This document shows, in pieces, positions 1 to 12,651 of a stretch of DNA of 64,000 nt. Each line of letters opens with the position of its first letter. The first letter of the stretch is position 1. Under the pieces are notes generated by a model, which had not been told where the DNA came from, ran no database searches, and was given only the letters and a program-made list of their open reading frames with translations. Both the position numbers and the translations under genes were made by a program. This stretch comes from Euwallacea fornicatus. Lineage: Eukaryota > Arthropoda > Insecta > Coleoptera > Curculionidae. The DNA is taken from NCBI RefSeq assembly GCF_040115645.1, contig NC_089554.1, forward strand, positions 1,550,001 through 1,614,000, read 5' to 3'.

Positions 1-384
1 AAACAGAGGGCTTAAGCGTTCTTGAAAGTATGGCCAAAAAAATTAAAACTAACATACGATGAGGTCACACACGCTTTAATGTAATCCCTACTTAATAGGT
101 TTGTTGCCAAAAAACAACATCAACCGTCTTAATATAATTCACTTTTGATCTCCAAAAGCATTAAAATATGCAAATTTATTGTTCGCTTCCTCTGCCAATG
201 CGCCCTTTCGTAAACGGCCCTTTGTAGACGATAGTGTCGACAATGGCCCTAGTAGTAAGGCCAAAGACCGACGACGAAAATTGCCACTAAATCAATACAT
301 TTACATTTCCTCGAGGCTTCTACGAAGTGTTTGAACATTGTAAATCAAAATAGACTTGGCAAATTAATGAGATTAACTTACATA

Positions 385-1318
385 CAGGGTGTCCCAAGTA
401 AAATTTGCACCTCTCTAAATATTTGATTTAATCTAAATGTGGGAAAAATGTTAAAAGACGAAAATTTAAACTTGAGAGGGAATTAAATTTTACCACGAAT
501 TCGAACTAATTTCTACATCCCTTTAGTACCCAGAGCCACCCCCTCAAAAACTTGAAATGGCACAGGGGTCGCATGGTACATCATTTTGAAGTAGTTTCCA
601 TTCTCTATGCAACTATTTTTTTAAGTTTAAGCGATTGGTTTTCAGATCATTGCTTAGATGAGTATGAAAGGAAATAAAAGTGGTTGTGAAAAACTTAGCG
701 AATGTATTGCTTAAAATGTCCCCACCACCAATTTCCATACAATAAAACATGCAATTTTGAAAAACTTCTATAACATTTTGAAAAATTTCTCCTGTGATCA
801 AACGGCACTCTGCAACGATTCATTCTCGAAGCATTTGTAGAGTGCAGGTGGTGTAGTATAGACTCTAGACTTTAGGTGGCCCGAGGAAAAAAAATTAAAC
901 GGATTAAAAAGTTTAAGAATTAGCGCAAATAACGTAGCATTTCTTAGTTCGTTTCTACCAAAAAAAAAAAAAAAATTATAATTTGAACAAAAGTATGCAG
1001 AAAATAAGAACCTTGAACATTTCAGTGAGCCTATAACAATTTTCTCATTTTGAAAAACTAATCACTGTAACTAGGAATAAAAAAACGTGGCTATATACAG
1101 AATGTACTCGGCTTCAAAATAACGTGGCGCTCGGCCCCTTTTGTGTTTTAAAGTTTTTAAAGGGGGTGGCTTTGGGTGCTAGAGGGATGCAGAAAGGACT
1201 TCGAAACCAAGATAAAATCTGGTCTCAAATTCAAGTTAAAATTGATCTATTTAGCATTTTTCTCACATTTAGAGAAAATCAGACATTTCGAGGGTGCACA
1301 TTTTAGTTGGGACACTCA
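385..1318. mobile_element. Non-autonomous mariner-type element
   Basis: The left end begins CAGGGTGTCCCAAG just after a TA. The reverse complement of the right end reads TGAGTGTCCCAACT just before a TA. The similarity continues inward for about 100 bp, including a shared CTAAATGTGRGAAAAATG block. No transposase is readable between the arms. The structure fits a short, internally deleted Tc1/mariner derivative of about 0.93 kb. Ends are judged by eye and may be off by a few bases. Confidence 0.7.
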
Positions 1319-3166
1319 TAATTATCTTCCTTTAAAAATACCCACGTTTGGCAACATGCAATTTTGTATGTACTTTTGGAGATTACATTAAAAGAAAACG
1401 ATGGATTTTGGTATCAACAATTTCTTTTTAATAGGGAACCTTAAGGTAAGCCATGAGATAAACACACTGACATAATTAGTTTCAGGTAAGGAAAATTAGA
1501 TATGAATGAATCATCTACTGTCAGTTTCAAATTGCTTTGTTGGTATAATTGGAATTTCCGCATTGTTACATCTCTATCGCTTTTGGTTTGCCACCCAATT
1601 AAGGTTTGACGCTGGACCTGACGCATGAGGGTAAACAACCACCCGCGGAACACTTTCTATACGTACCCTAATGTAACGTGAAAAACGCAATACGTGCCCC
1701 ACATAGGAGTTAACGGCATTAACCCTGGATATATTAGTAATCGATTCATAATATTTATATCCCTGAATCCCTCACAACAGTTAATAGAGACGAGTTTGCG
1801 TCGTCCGTTACGGACGCACATATGAAAATTTACAGGACATTCTCCAATGTGTGGGCTGTGTTAGAGTCCGTTAACAACGCTAATTAAATTATCCATTATC
1901 GTGGGTAACGGTTGCCGGTAGGTGTTTAATTAACAAAAGTTTTGGCACGTTTAAGTATGCCGCAACGTGAACTTTTTCGTTTTAACAACATCTGGCCGTA
2001 AAGCGCTTAAACCAGCTAAACTTTGGATAATACCTTACAACTCTAAATTACAACTCCCCCTCCCCCCCTCTCTTTTTAACACATTGTTATTTTTCAAAAA
2101 TCAGAAACATTATTTAATAGGTCAAAAAATATAATTTCTTGACTTTTTTTCTTTTTTTAAAAGTTGATTGCGTCACATTATCAAATGACATCTGAAATTA
2201 AAGGACCTTCAGAGCTATATTCATATATATTGTTACTAATTAATTATTGGTGGTGGTTGCTTATTTACGAGTGTTTAGGTGTACATTGGGTGATTCAGCC
2301 AAGTTGTGATAATGACGCGGTCAACAATGCGGCTGGCGATGTGTAATCCCTACGACCTAGCACTTTTGGATAAATCATTCGATTTGGCGAAAAAGCGAAA
2401 TAAAGACGTGTAGTGGAGATTCGGTGTTTTATTTCGTCTAAACTGTAACAATATACATATTCATATTGTTGGTCCTTGATGTGAAACTCACGTTGAACGT
2501 TGACTGGACTATTGAAGGACCACCCTGATCTTACAGGATCAGGGACACTGGGTTCTGGTTTCAATTAATTAACACCCCGAAACAATAATAACGATTTATT
2601 GAACTGCTGCTAATTAATTTGGCCAGACGAGTAAGGACTAACTGACAACGAGCCACTATATAAATTTTGTGGTTCAGTTAAGTCCCTGAGTATTGATTCA
2701 AAGTCTCTATATTTTTTATTCTATTTCCCGAAGAATTTACTAACGGTTTGTTCGAGTTCTTGTCAAAAAATCCAAAAGAAAAAGCCCCGCAATCTCCCTT
2801 CCCAGATCTTAAGTACCAGAATGCCAGAACCTCCAGGCAGAGGCGTGCTGCCTTCCCGGGCCAACTTTCACACATCTGGTACCTATTTTTAAGGAATGTG
2901 ACCGTTAGTCGGGTACTTATACGACGCACTTCTATTAGGATACACGATAAGCTTTCTTAGCTCATCGTAGATATCCCAATTTCTTGCGTCGTAAAAGGGA
3001 ACGAACATATCTCTCCCCGCACTAAGCGGCCCTTTTCCCTCTTGAGGTAGTTTGGTTTACTGAAGAATACTGGGAAATAAGTTGCGGGACAGAGGCGTAA
3101 CTTAAGGTCTTAAATTATAACTTAATCTATTTCTTATTTAAATGGACCTACGTCTTAACACATATA
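1319..3166. other. Intergenic, no gene recognised
   Basis: I see no coding exon, RNA gene or clear repeat here. Several ORFs of 60-90 codons occur on both strands, but none resembles a known protein and they overlap one another. Parts of 1680-1990 and 2300-2960 are less AT-rich than their surroundings and could be unique host sequence. Confidence 0.5.
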
Positions 3167-3663
3167 CAGGGTGTTTGGTAATCGGCGGAGGAAACTGAGC
3201 AGGATTGTAAAATAGATAATTCTGAATCGATTTAACCAAACTTAGTCATATACACAGTGTTACCGTTCTCGAGATATTTACAATTTTTTGTTTTTCAATT
3301 GTTCAGTATAATTGATGTATTTTCGGTGCATTCAAATAAATTGCGACAGTCAATATTATTAAATTTAGATATTATATCTTTAAGAAAGTTGATAGTATAC
3401 ATTCCATAATAATTTAGATCAAATTACTATGATCTACATCAAATAATCAGCTTATTGTACATGAACGTTTTGTTAGGATCGAAATAACTTGATTAGAAAA
3501 TCGAAATAAGAAGTAAAAATGGTTAGAGCCCTACCAATGCAAACTATTATAAAACTTCCTTGTTAAGAAGTCTATCTGCCAAAAATAATAACATTTGGCT
3601 ATATCTAATTATTAAAATATATAAACCTTATTGGAAAAGGTACCCCTAAATGTACGATGAAAT

Positions 3664-4004
3664 ATGATCTTTCAACACGATGAGTGTCCTGTTCATTACC
3701 ACCGAAGAGTAAGTCAATACTTAAATGAAACGTTTGCTGGTCGATGGATTGGCAGTAATGGTGTCATTTTATGGCCTCCTAGATCTCCTGATTTGGCACC
3801 TCTTAATTTCTTTGTGTGGAGACGTATGAAAGAACTGCTGCATCAAGTAGAAATTCAGAATCGAGGTAATTTTATTACTAGAATTTTTTAAGCGAGTGAA
3901 ACACTTAAAAATGAATTGCAAGTTTGTATCCCAACAACTCACACTAGAATTAGAGGTCACAAATTCATTCAAAAAAACGGTTTACAATTTGAACATAAAT
4001 ATTA
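3664..4004 (+). pseudogene. Mariner transposase C-terminal fragment (outer element)
   Basis: The first 75 codons (3664-3891) encode the second catalytic Asp block (FQHDECP) and the conserved WPPRSPDLAPLNFF block. A stop follows, then recognisable C-terminal sequence in another frame (LKNELQVCIP, then IRGHKF) up to about 4004. From the second Asp to the position of the third catalytic residue there are 41 intervening residues, as in DD41D mariners, but that residue is Asn here. The N-terminal DNA-binding region is absent. This is a dead remnant and cannot act as a transposase. Confidence 0.75.
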
Positions 4005-4174
4005 ATAGTTTGTAGAGTCGTTGGCAGTTATTATGTTTTGATTTATTTTTATTCTTCCTAATACAGTGTTTAATTTAACGATACTCTATTATTATTTCAT
4101 TCTGGTAATATATCTCAAGAACGGTAACACTTTGTATATGACTAAGTTTCATTAAATCGATTTAGAATTATCTA

Positions 4175-6417
4175 CAGGGCGTTCCGGAATGATGGTCAAA
4201 TCTTTTAAGAGGGTATTCCACCAGCCATTTTAGGGGGGGATCTTGGTATGAAATTGTTCAATTTGGGCCCTTCCTGTCCAAATATTCGGATCTCAAAATG
4301 GTGGAAAATAATCTTTTTTTTTTCTTAAAAACGGTTACACTTAGAAATTTTAATTTTCTTACACGTTATCAGATAATCAAATGCTATTTTGTAGTAGTGT
4401 CTATTCTTTGATCCATGTTTCTGGAGGGGGGGAATTAGCAATCCCTAATTTTGTTTTCTTTAGAACTCTTTCCTACAATAGACGATTTCAACAAAACTTC
4501 GTTTTTAAATTTCGTTTAAAATTTTTTTTCACTCTTGTCATTTTTTCACACAACCAACAGTTTGCGTAAAAAAATATCTATAGTTTTTCTTATCCTATTA
4601 AGCTCGTAATCATACCACTAACCATGGATTAAGATCAAACATTGAGAAATAAACAATTTAATTAATTATTAGCAATATGAACAACTAAAAATAAATTTGT
4701 CTAATCCCCTAAATAATAAAGAAAAATTACAAGTGCTCAAAATGGTCCTCGGCGCATTCTTGATATAATTATAGTCTTTTAATGAAATTAAAATTTACAG
4801 ACCGTCGAGTGTGCACAGATGCTCTTGTTTCATTGCAACCATTAAAAATTATTTCTCGCAGTTCTTGAACAGTGTTAACTTCTCTGGCATGAATTAAATC
4901 TTTCAGGTGGCCCCATAAATAGAAATCGAGAGCGTTTAAATCAGGAGACCTTGAAGGCCAGTATATGGATGCATACTGGCCTCTCCCACTACAACGGCCT
5001 AGCAAATTTTCGTTAAGCCGCCGCCAAACAGTCAAAGAAAACTGGGCAGGAGCTCCGTCTTGCATATACCACATCTTTTGTCTTTTTTGGAGAAGCAGAT
5101 CTTCCAACAATCCGAAAAGGTTATTTAAAAAAAAATGCGAATATTTAGTTCCTCTTAAACGCCTAGGCAAAATGAAAGGTCCCATCGAAAACTCTCCCAG
5201 GATGCGAGACCAAATATTTAGGGAAAAAGTATGTTGATATTTTCCAGTCATTGCAGAATTGGGATTTTCATCGGACCATTCGTGCATGTTATGAAAATTA
5301 AAAATACCCTGTCATGAAAATAAAGCTTCATCAATAAACAATATTTGTTGTATAAACTGAGGATTTCAAATACGTCTGTGAAGTATTTCTGTATAAAATC
5401 TTATGCGAAGGTCATTATCTGTGGGTAACAATTCTTGAACCCTTTTGAAATGGTAGGGATGCAATTCGTTTGTGGACAGTACTCCCCAGATATTAGTTGT
5501 AGGCATATTGAAATACTTACATGTTTCTCTGACACTTCTTCCAGGATCCACTTCAAAGAAATTCAAATCTTCTTGTTCTTGCTGAACACCGATTACATTT
5601 CCCCTTCCTGCATTTCGTTGCTGACCATTAAAAGAACCTGCGACCCGTATTTTTAAATGAATACGAACAAACGTTCGATTACTAGGCACGCGACGCTTGG
5701 GAAATCTGTCTACATATGCTCTTACGGCTTGAAGGGCATTACCGTGACATTCGCAATAAATCAAATCCATGTAGGCATATTATTCATTAGAAAAATTGTT
5801 GTTCATAATGAATTAATTAATTAATTAATAGCAATAATCTTACGCATAAACTAACTTAACGATATTTGCGCCGAAACTGTCAATAATAGATCTAATGGCG
5901 GTTTGTTGACAACAAAACAACAGAAAAGCGTCAGCATAACAACCGCCTACTGCGTTTATCAGTAACCATTGATGAAAATATGCTTAATGGGGTAAGAAAA
6001 ACTATAATTATTTTTACGCAAACTGTTGGTTGTATGGAAAAATTACAAGAGTGAAAAAAAAATTAAAATTATGTTTAGTATTTAAAAACGAAGTTTTGTT
6101 GAAATCGGCTATTGAAGGAAAAAGTTCTGAAGAAAACAAAATTAGGGGTTGCTAATTCTCCCTCTCCAGAAACATGGGTCAAAGAATAGACACAACTACA
6201 AAATAGCATTTGACTATCTGATAATATGTACCAAAATTTAAATTTCTAAGTGTAACCGTTATTAAGAAAAAAAATAACGATTATTTTCCGCCATTTTGAG
6301 ATCCGAATATTTGGACAGGAAGAGCCCAAATTGAACAATTTCATACCAAGATCCCCCCCTAAAATGGCTGGTGGAATACCCTCTTAAAAGATTTGACCAT
6401 CATTCCAGAACACCCTA
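4175..6417 (-). mobile_element. Inner mariner element with long inverted repeats
   Basis: About 2.24 kb. The ends read CAGGGCGTTCCGGAATGATG and, reverse-complemented, TAGGGTGTTCTGGAATGATG, flanked by TA at 4173-4174 and 6418-6419. The inverted repeats are unusually long: about 430 bp on each side (4175-4610 and 5980-6417) match with few differences. The element contains a broken transposase on the minus strand and is inserted in the right arm of the element starting at 3167. Confidence 0.88.
4769..5770 (-). pseudogene. Mariner transposase, interrupted (inner element)
   Basis: Two minus-strand blocks make one transposase. 5366-5770 encodes the N-terminal helix-turn-helix part (AVRAYVDRFPKRRVPSNRTF, then NMPTTNIWGVL and LHPYHFKRVQELLP). 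4769-5287 encodes the catalytic half (WSDENPN, MWYMQDGAPAQF, WPSRSPDLNALDFYLWG). They are separated by about 80 bp with an early stop; the reading there still shows the FIDEALFS motif followed by another stop. The catalytic core has 43 residues between the second and third Asp, two more than in the related DD41D copies, so a small insertion is likely. It is probably inactive. Confidence 0.8.
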
Positions 6418-6465
6418 TATTTTACAATGCTCTTCAGTTTCCTCCACCGACTACCAAACACTCTG

Positions 6466-9400
6466 TATATATACTATATACCATATACATCACATATGAT
6501 GATTCAAAATCTATCGATTGGTTTTTGAAAAAAACAGATATAAATTTACTCAAAAATGCAAAACAAACTCAATTAAATAACACGTAAGTAAAGAAAAAAT
6601 TTGTTTGTTCGTGGAAAATTGGTTTGTCTTAAATTTTGCGGTCACAGACCGTCTTTGGTGGTTTTTATTTATCTTTTTTTACCGAAAGCTTGGTTTTATT
6701 AATTTAGAATCAGAGTTAGGTGCATAATCCGGCAGCTTAATTTACTGATAAATAAGAAAAACGTTAGAAAAATCCGTTTCTTAGCAGGCTGTATAACGCA
6801 AAAAATAGCATGTCTGGGCGAGTTTCACATTTAATTTTCTTAAGTGAAACTGTAAAATAAATCAAATGGTACATTTCAGATCCACCTGAATTACAGAGAA
6901 AAATGTATGACATAGACGGCCAATCAGGCCCTTTTTACTTAAAACCCCAACAAATGCCGCTCCTTACATTTGGGGGGAGGGAGTTATTCTGGGAAAAAAT
7001 GTCACAGGTTAAGTTTACTTATTGCGGAGCGGTTCAAGTCCAAATCGATGAATATTATTTCTAACGACATTACACAGACCATTAAAGTAAAGTATCTTTT
7101 GTACAAAGTAAACTTTTCACCTCCGAAAGGGAAACAGCAAAGGCTGAAGTTCCAGAAAACTTTAGTCGCAAAAGTCAATTAGTCGTTTTCTTTTCCTAGA
7201 GTTTTGTTAAGTTAATCGTTGAAAAATTGTTTTAACGTATTTTTGCATTTATTTAAAAAAATCGTATGCAGCTTTATATTACGCACCCAATTTTTTGCAG
7301 ATATTCAAATAAAAAAGTAAAGTGGCAACTTACTTGCCGCTAAATTCACTGTATGTTTATCTCAACTAGCCAATTATCAAAGGGTTAAATCTTAATTGTG
7401 TGAAAAATTCTCAAGCAATTAGGCAAGTACGTGTGTGCCATCCAGGAAAAGTGTTTCGAGTGCGTTTTCAAATGCAAAATTCTCCTATTTCGCAAAATAA
7501 ACACAGTGGTACTTGTAAAATATGTATTAAGTTTAGTGCTCTCAAAGAAATTAGTAACAGACGATCGAAAAAAGTACAATATGCTAATAAGTCATGTTAT
7601 AAGATAATAATTCAAATAATAGTTGATTGATGAGGACGGCACTACAAGCAGGCAAGTCATTCAAAATAATAAATTGAACATGTTGCCATTCTAAGATTAA
7701 TTCTGCAGGTTTGATGTAATCATTCAATTTTTTTTAAAGCACATCTACAGGAAGTCCCGAAGTACACTTCCCGAATTCTAATCACATATTTTACGTCGAA
7801 AAATAGCATTGGTTTGCCCTATAGAATGCGAGCTTTTGAACTTTCCATTATTGCAATGTTAAAAAGGCTAACAGAAAATTTGTTAAATGGAGAAAAAGTT
7901 GCGACATTTTGTGCTATTACAGGAGAGACATTGACATCCAAAATACTTATATAAAAAATTGCACTTTGATTTTGTGAAAGTAATCATGAAATAATTTCGA
8001 TGTTCTAGGAGTCTCCACTTTGTTCTTTTTAGGGACACCTAAGTGTTTGTTAGTAAATTTTTTATCATGAAGAATTTGATTGGCCAAATATATTACCAAA
8101 AAAGCAAAGAAACGTTTTTTTGTCATAATTATTAGTATTTTTCGTTTTTTTATTAATTTTTTTATAATTCCCCATGCAACACTCATAATAATTTGTCCAC
8201 CAACTTCAAGTCGAACGTCCGCTGATGCCTTTCACAAGGTCCATTGAAATTTCAATTAATACTGGAAAGAGTTTGTGGAGCAGATCTAACTTCCGAGCCC
8301 ACAGATTGGTGTATATCATCACAATGTGTACAAATACCATTTTGTAATTAATTACTCGGACTACAGTTTCGGTTCAAAACACATTTCTTTTTTTTATTAT
8401 TTGAGAGAAAATTAATGATATTGACTGCCTACCAAAATAATAGTCCTAAAAAACTGCGCTATATCAGACCAAAGGGCTTATGCTTAATCACTTAGCACTC
8501 CTGAAACCATGACAATACTTCTTTCGGTCCTGTCTTCTAATACTAAATGTAAATAAAACACGCCTGCTGTCAACCTTATTTAACGATATGAAGATAAATA
8601 AATTTGTGTTTAAGTAAAGAAAGTTTCGGCACGGTAATCCATCCGGGGGTTAATTGAGGGCCAAAGTAAAATATTAGCAGGATTTTCCACTCGTATCGGG
8701 CAATCCCTGCCGTAGGTCTTTCTTTGACGGATAAATAAGGCATAGTTTAATTAAGACAATAAATCGAAAGTAGGCAGGTACATAAAGGGGGCCTCAGTCT
8801 TTAGTTTAAACTTGGGTTAATCATCAACTTTGCTGGAGGTTTACAAAATTGCTTGTAACTCATTTACGATGTAATTATGAATGTACGAGCAACTTTATCA
8901 AGACCTTAAGCCCTATAGAAATTATGGAACGGAAATTGTATTTTGGATTAATATATTGGAATGTATAGCAGTTGCTTCTGGTTTTTTTTTTTAAGAAAAG
9001 ATGTGTTAACCCCCCTTGGTTACTCCCATTCATGGAATAAACGCACATTGAGAAGGCCAAATACAGGTCGTGTCAGTCATATCATGTTAAATTGTGCAGA
9101 ATCCATTGAATAGATTTCGGGCTTTCAACGTAAAAATGACTATTTACAAATGAATTACCACCAAACTGGAATTGCAAATTCATTTACGCATTTTTAAACA
9201 ATATTTTCAAATTTATTTGAATAAGCCTGTTAATACGTAATACTGGACATTTGTATTATTTGCAATACAACGAATTGGAAGTTTAATGCATTTTAATTTA
9301 TTGATTATTAAGTGAGTGATGTGAAAATTAAAAAGTTACCAGAACGAGTTTCAACTGCCTCCAAAAAATATAACGACCATTGTTAGGGCTCGACAATTCA

Positions 9401-11228
9401 AGAAAAATATCAGAAATTTTTCATCCTCGAGGAAAAACTAAGAAGGAATTTTTGGTGTTAGGTAGCAGGTTACAATCAATGACAATGCACAAAATGGGTT
9501 AATCTACGATTTTCAGACCGATCAATCTTTTATCCCAACGCAGTGTAAGAAGAAACACAGATTTGGCATCTGCTAGCGTCATTGTCGTCCTCAAAACTTT
9601 TCCTGTATTGTAACAGAAGTAGCAAGGACTGGCTTATTTACAAACTCACTTTACACTTTACTATGGAAATTATAATCATGGTTATGTAACTAACTTTGCC
9701 AGTTTCTAGGTGGTTTATATGCGAATTATTACGTAGCTAAGAAAATTTTAAACACTCTTAAGCAGTGTTTCCTAGTAACCATGATTTTTACCATATTAAA
9801 TGTTTGAAAGTAACGTAAACCATATGGAAGTTCATGGCAATTTTTACAAAACCTCCACTTCTCGACATTTCATTAATGGTTTTATTATCGAATTTTACGA
9901 CCTCAGTTATAATTCATTGCAAGGTATTCAATTAGTCGTTACGTAGTAATTACCACTCGATACCGTAAAGCAGTCGGAAAGTCGCCCGATTTGACCACTT
10001 TCAATTTTTTCTTTGGGTTTGTGCTGACGGAAGAGTCTATCAAAACAAATTCGTTGACTTGACGAAGTTCTTAAAGTTCTACTTTAAGAAGTATTCAGTG
10101 TGAATTATAGTACCAAATATTCAGCAATAATTTTTAACCGCATATAGAGCTGTCAAGAATGGACATTTTCAATATTTATTAAAGGAAACAGAAACGGATT
10201 TACTTTGATATGTTCTGTTGTCCTTAATACGATTTCGAAGAAAAAATTCTAGGCGTTCATACCTGGCTACCTTGCCGATCAGGTATCATGTCTTCTACAA
10301 TGTATAGTAGGAAGCATAGTTAACATGAGCATGAAGTATTTGTTATACATGCAGTAAATGCATTTCAACAATAATTATAACTAGAAAGACTCGTAACCAC
10401 TCAAGACATACCCATTAACAACAGACGCGTATGTTGGAAACAAAGCATGTTATCACATACATCCACCTGTCAAATCTCTTTGTATATCTTCCACCAAAAC
10501 GTAATGTTCTTGGAAATTGAAATTGAGCCCTTTGCAGTGTATACATAACAAAGTTATTTGTTATTCTGCGTAAAAGAATCTCACATCTTTCATATATATG
10601 CAGATCTTATAGACAGGGATTATAAACTTAGACCGTGAATATATTTTTCCTATCTTAGATAGCGTCTTTAGGCTCAATAAAGCCTCAATAGAATTCCGAA
10701 TATCGATTAACCACGGCTTTGACAATCTTGTATTAATTTTAATATTAATTGCATCAAACTACTCAGATATAGCAATCACAAATCACACAAATATCTTAAA
10801 ATTGTTTAAATACTTTTACGGAAACGATCTTGTGGTCAAAGTTGAAATCATGTTAGTAATTTCGCTCTCCTTTAACTGCGAGTTGAGACTTCGAATAAAA
10901 CTTTTAACTTTTTATGGATAGTTCAGGTTAGTTTAGGTTAGGTTCGGGTCAGCAAGACCTTGTTGCACGAGGTATTTTTAAAATAACGACCCTTTGCTAT
11001 TCGCGTTTTTCCTCAGCTACAAAGGGGCTTAAATGAAATTTGTATCCGACGTTTCGACGTCACGCCACCATCATCGATTTAATTTTTTTATGCACGACCA
11101 TAGATTGTTTTAACATATTTTTGGCAGCTATTTGAACCTTCTGAAGGCAATAATTTATCCAACTAACGATAAGAACCAACACATTAAGTAAAAAATTATT
11201 AAAAACCTAACTATATGCGTCTTTGTCA
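6466..11228. other. Long non-coding stretch
   Basis: No host exon or transposase could be supported in this 4.8 kb. It is AT-rich, with poly-A/T runs and isolated short ORFs on both strands. A short run of TTAGG-like units occurs near 10925-10950. Parts may be very old transposon sequence that I can no longer recognise. Confidence 0.45.
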
Positions 11229-12651
11229 TATATACTATGTAACATTTAAAAGAGAACATCCCGTGAAAATGGTTTTATTTCAATAATTTTTGGTATGCAT
11301 GTTTGAATATGGGATCACAAAAAAACGATTAAACGATATTTACAAGCTATCAGAAATTTTGTTTTTTTTTTTTTTTACTAAAAAAATCGGAATAAAATAT
11401 CAACAACATGACTGCAAAATATCATTTATTGGTGTATAGTGTGCTTCAAAAATGCTTTTAGATTAATTAAATATGCCTAAACGCAAAATGCAGCAAAATT
11501 TTCATCAACCAAGCGAGTTTGAAAAAGATCAAATTGGGTGAGTCTACTGGAGGCTGGTCGGTCATTTAGGGAAATAGCCACTAGACTGAACCCTAGTATA
11601 AACACTATAGTGATATATTGTCAGAGAGTGTTGGTTCCAAGAAAAACAAACAGGCAGAAGGAGGAGTACTAGATGATCCTGAGGAACTAAAGAACGACAA
11701 GATTGTCGTCTTCGAATTATAGCGCTAAGAGATAATTTGGTCTCATCGAGGATTCTGACGGATCAGTGGCTTGCTGAGTATAGGAAGCTCATTGGAATTC
11801 GAACCACTTATCGTCGGATAAAAAGTTTTGGACTGATTTCCTACCGTTCCTATCTTGTATTACACCTCAAATCATCATCAAACTCGACTACAGTGGTGCA
11901 GAGAACGGATACATTGAAATCTGGAATGGGATAATATCATGTTTAGTAACGATCCAGATTCTTTATGGGTATGCATGATAGTCGGTAGTCGGACAAGACT
12001 GAGAAGAAGACGGTGTGAAGGACGGGATCCTCAGTTTACAACAGACGCATGTCCATCAGACTATTGGGATAATGGTTTGTGGTGCTATTGACAGTATGTC
12101 ATCTTTATTTTTCATTAGAGGCAGCATGACAGCCGAACAATACATGCAAGAAACCTGGAACCGCGTGTCGTGCCTTATCTGGAAACTCTTGTTAATCCAG
12201 TTTTCCAGCAAAACAATGCACAACCACATGTGGCTACAGAACTATGGACTTCTGTTAATAAAATACAATCAATTTGCTACCTTGGCCATCGCAATCTCTA
12301 AATCTCTCACCGATTGAACATGTATAGCACCTTGTAACTAGAAAGTTACATAATTTACCCTATCCCCCACAAACCTTGCCGGCGCTATGTCATACTCTCC
12401 AGTTAGCCTGGAATGAGATCCTCCAAGAGGACATCAATCATCTTATTAGATCCATTCCTAAGGGTGTATAGATATGCATAAGACACCGCGGAGGGCCGAC
12501 AAATTTTTCCTTTTTTTTTTTGTTTTTAACAATAAAATGTTTTCGATTTTTAATGAAGTATTTGTTTTAGCGTCAGAAACATGCATATCAAAAATTATTT
12601 AAATAAAACCATTTTTATAGAGTGTTTTTTTTCTAGGTTACGCAGTATATA
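11229..12651 (+). mobile_element. Degenerate Tc1-like element
   Basis: The inverted ends match over about 70 bp: GAAAATGGTTTTATTTCAAT at 11264 on the left and its near-complement at about 12590-12615 on the right. The outer blocks ATATACTATGTAAC and, reverse-complemented, ATATACTGCGTAAC also match. Inside is a plus-strand transposase remnant (11473 to about 12480). The element is about 1.4 kb, a typical Tc1 size. Confidence 0.75.
11473..12480 (+). pseudogene. Tc1-like transposase remnant
   Basis: Starting at ATGCCTAAACGC, the reading shows a helix-turn-helix region (RSFREIATRLNPSINT) after one frameshift. A middle part follows, and then 12015-12317, which encodes GIMVCGAI, MTAEQYMQ and, after a frame change, VFQQDNAQPHVA and LSPIEHVWH-like blocks. 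These are the usual Tc1 catalytic landmarks (second Asp in QDN, Glu in PIE). Several stops and frameshifts break it, so it cannot encode a working protein. Confidence 0.7.

Larger units (their letters stand above)
3167..6465 (+). mobile_element. Outer mariner element, split by an inner mariner
   Basis: The left arm (from 3167, CAGGGTGTTTGGTAATCGG) pairs with the right end (6420-6465, reverse complement CAGAGTGTTTGGTAGTCGG); both are flanked by TA. The arm beyond 3215 also pairs with about 4110-4174. Removing the inner element at 4175-6417 plus one TA restores a continuous right arm that matches the left arm. The original element was therefore only about 1.05 kb. It carries a C-terminal transposase fragment at 3664-4004. 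Confidence 0.85.

Noticed and set aside
4965..5237. 90-codon + strand ORF
   Set aside because: It is antisense to the catalytic half of the inner mariner transposase.
5811..5831. AATT tandem run
   Set aside because: A short simple repeat within the leader of a mariner; common in AT-rich DNA.
10920..10955. TTAGG-like telomeric repeats
   Set aside because: Only two or three imperfect units are present; insect telomeres have long perfect (TTAGG)n arrays.
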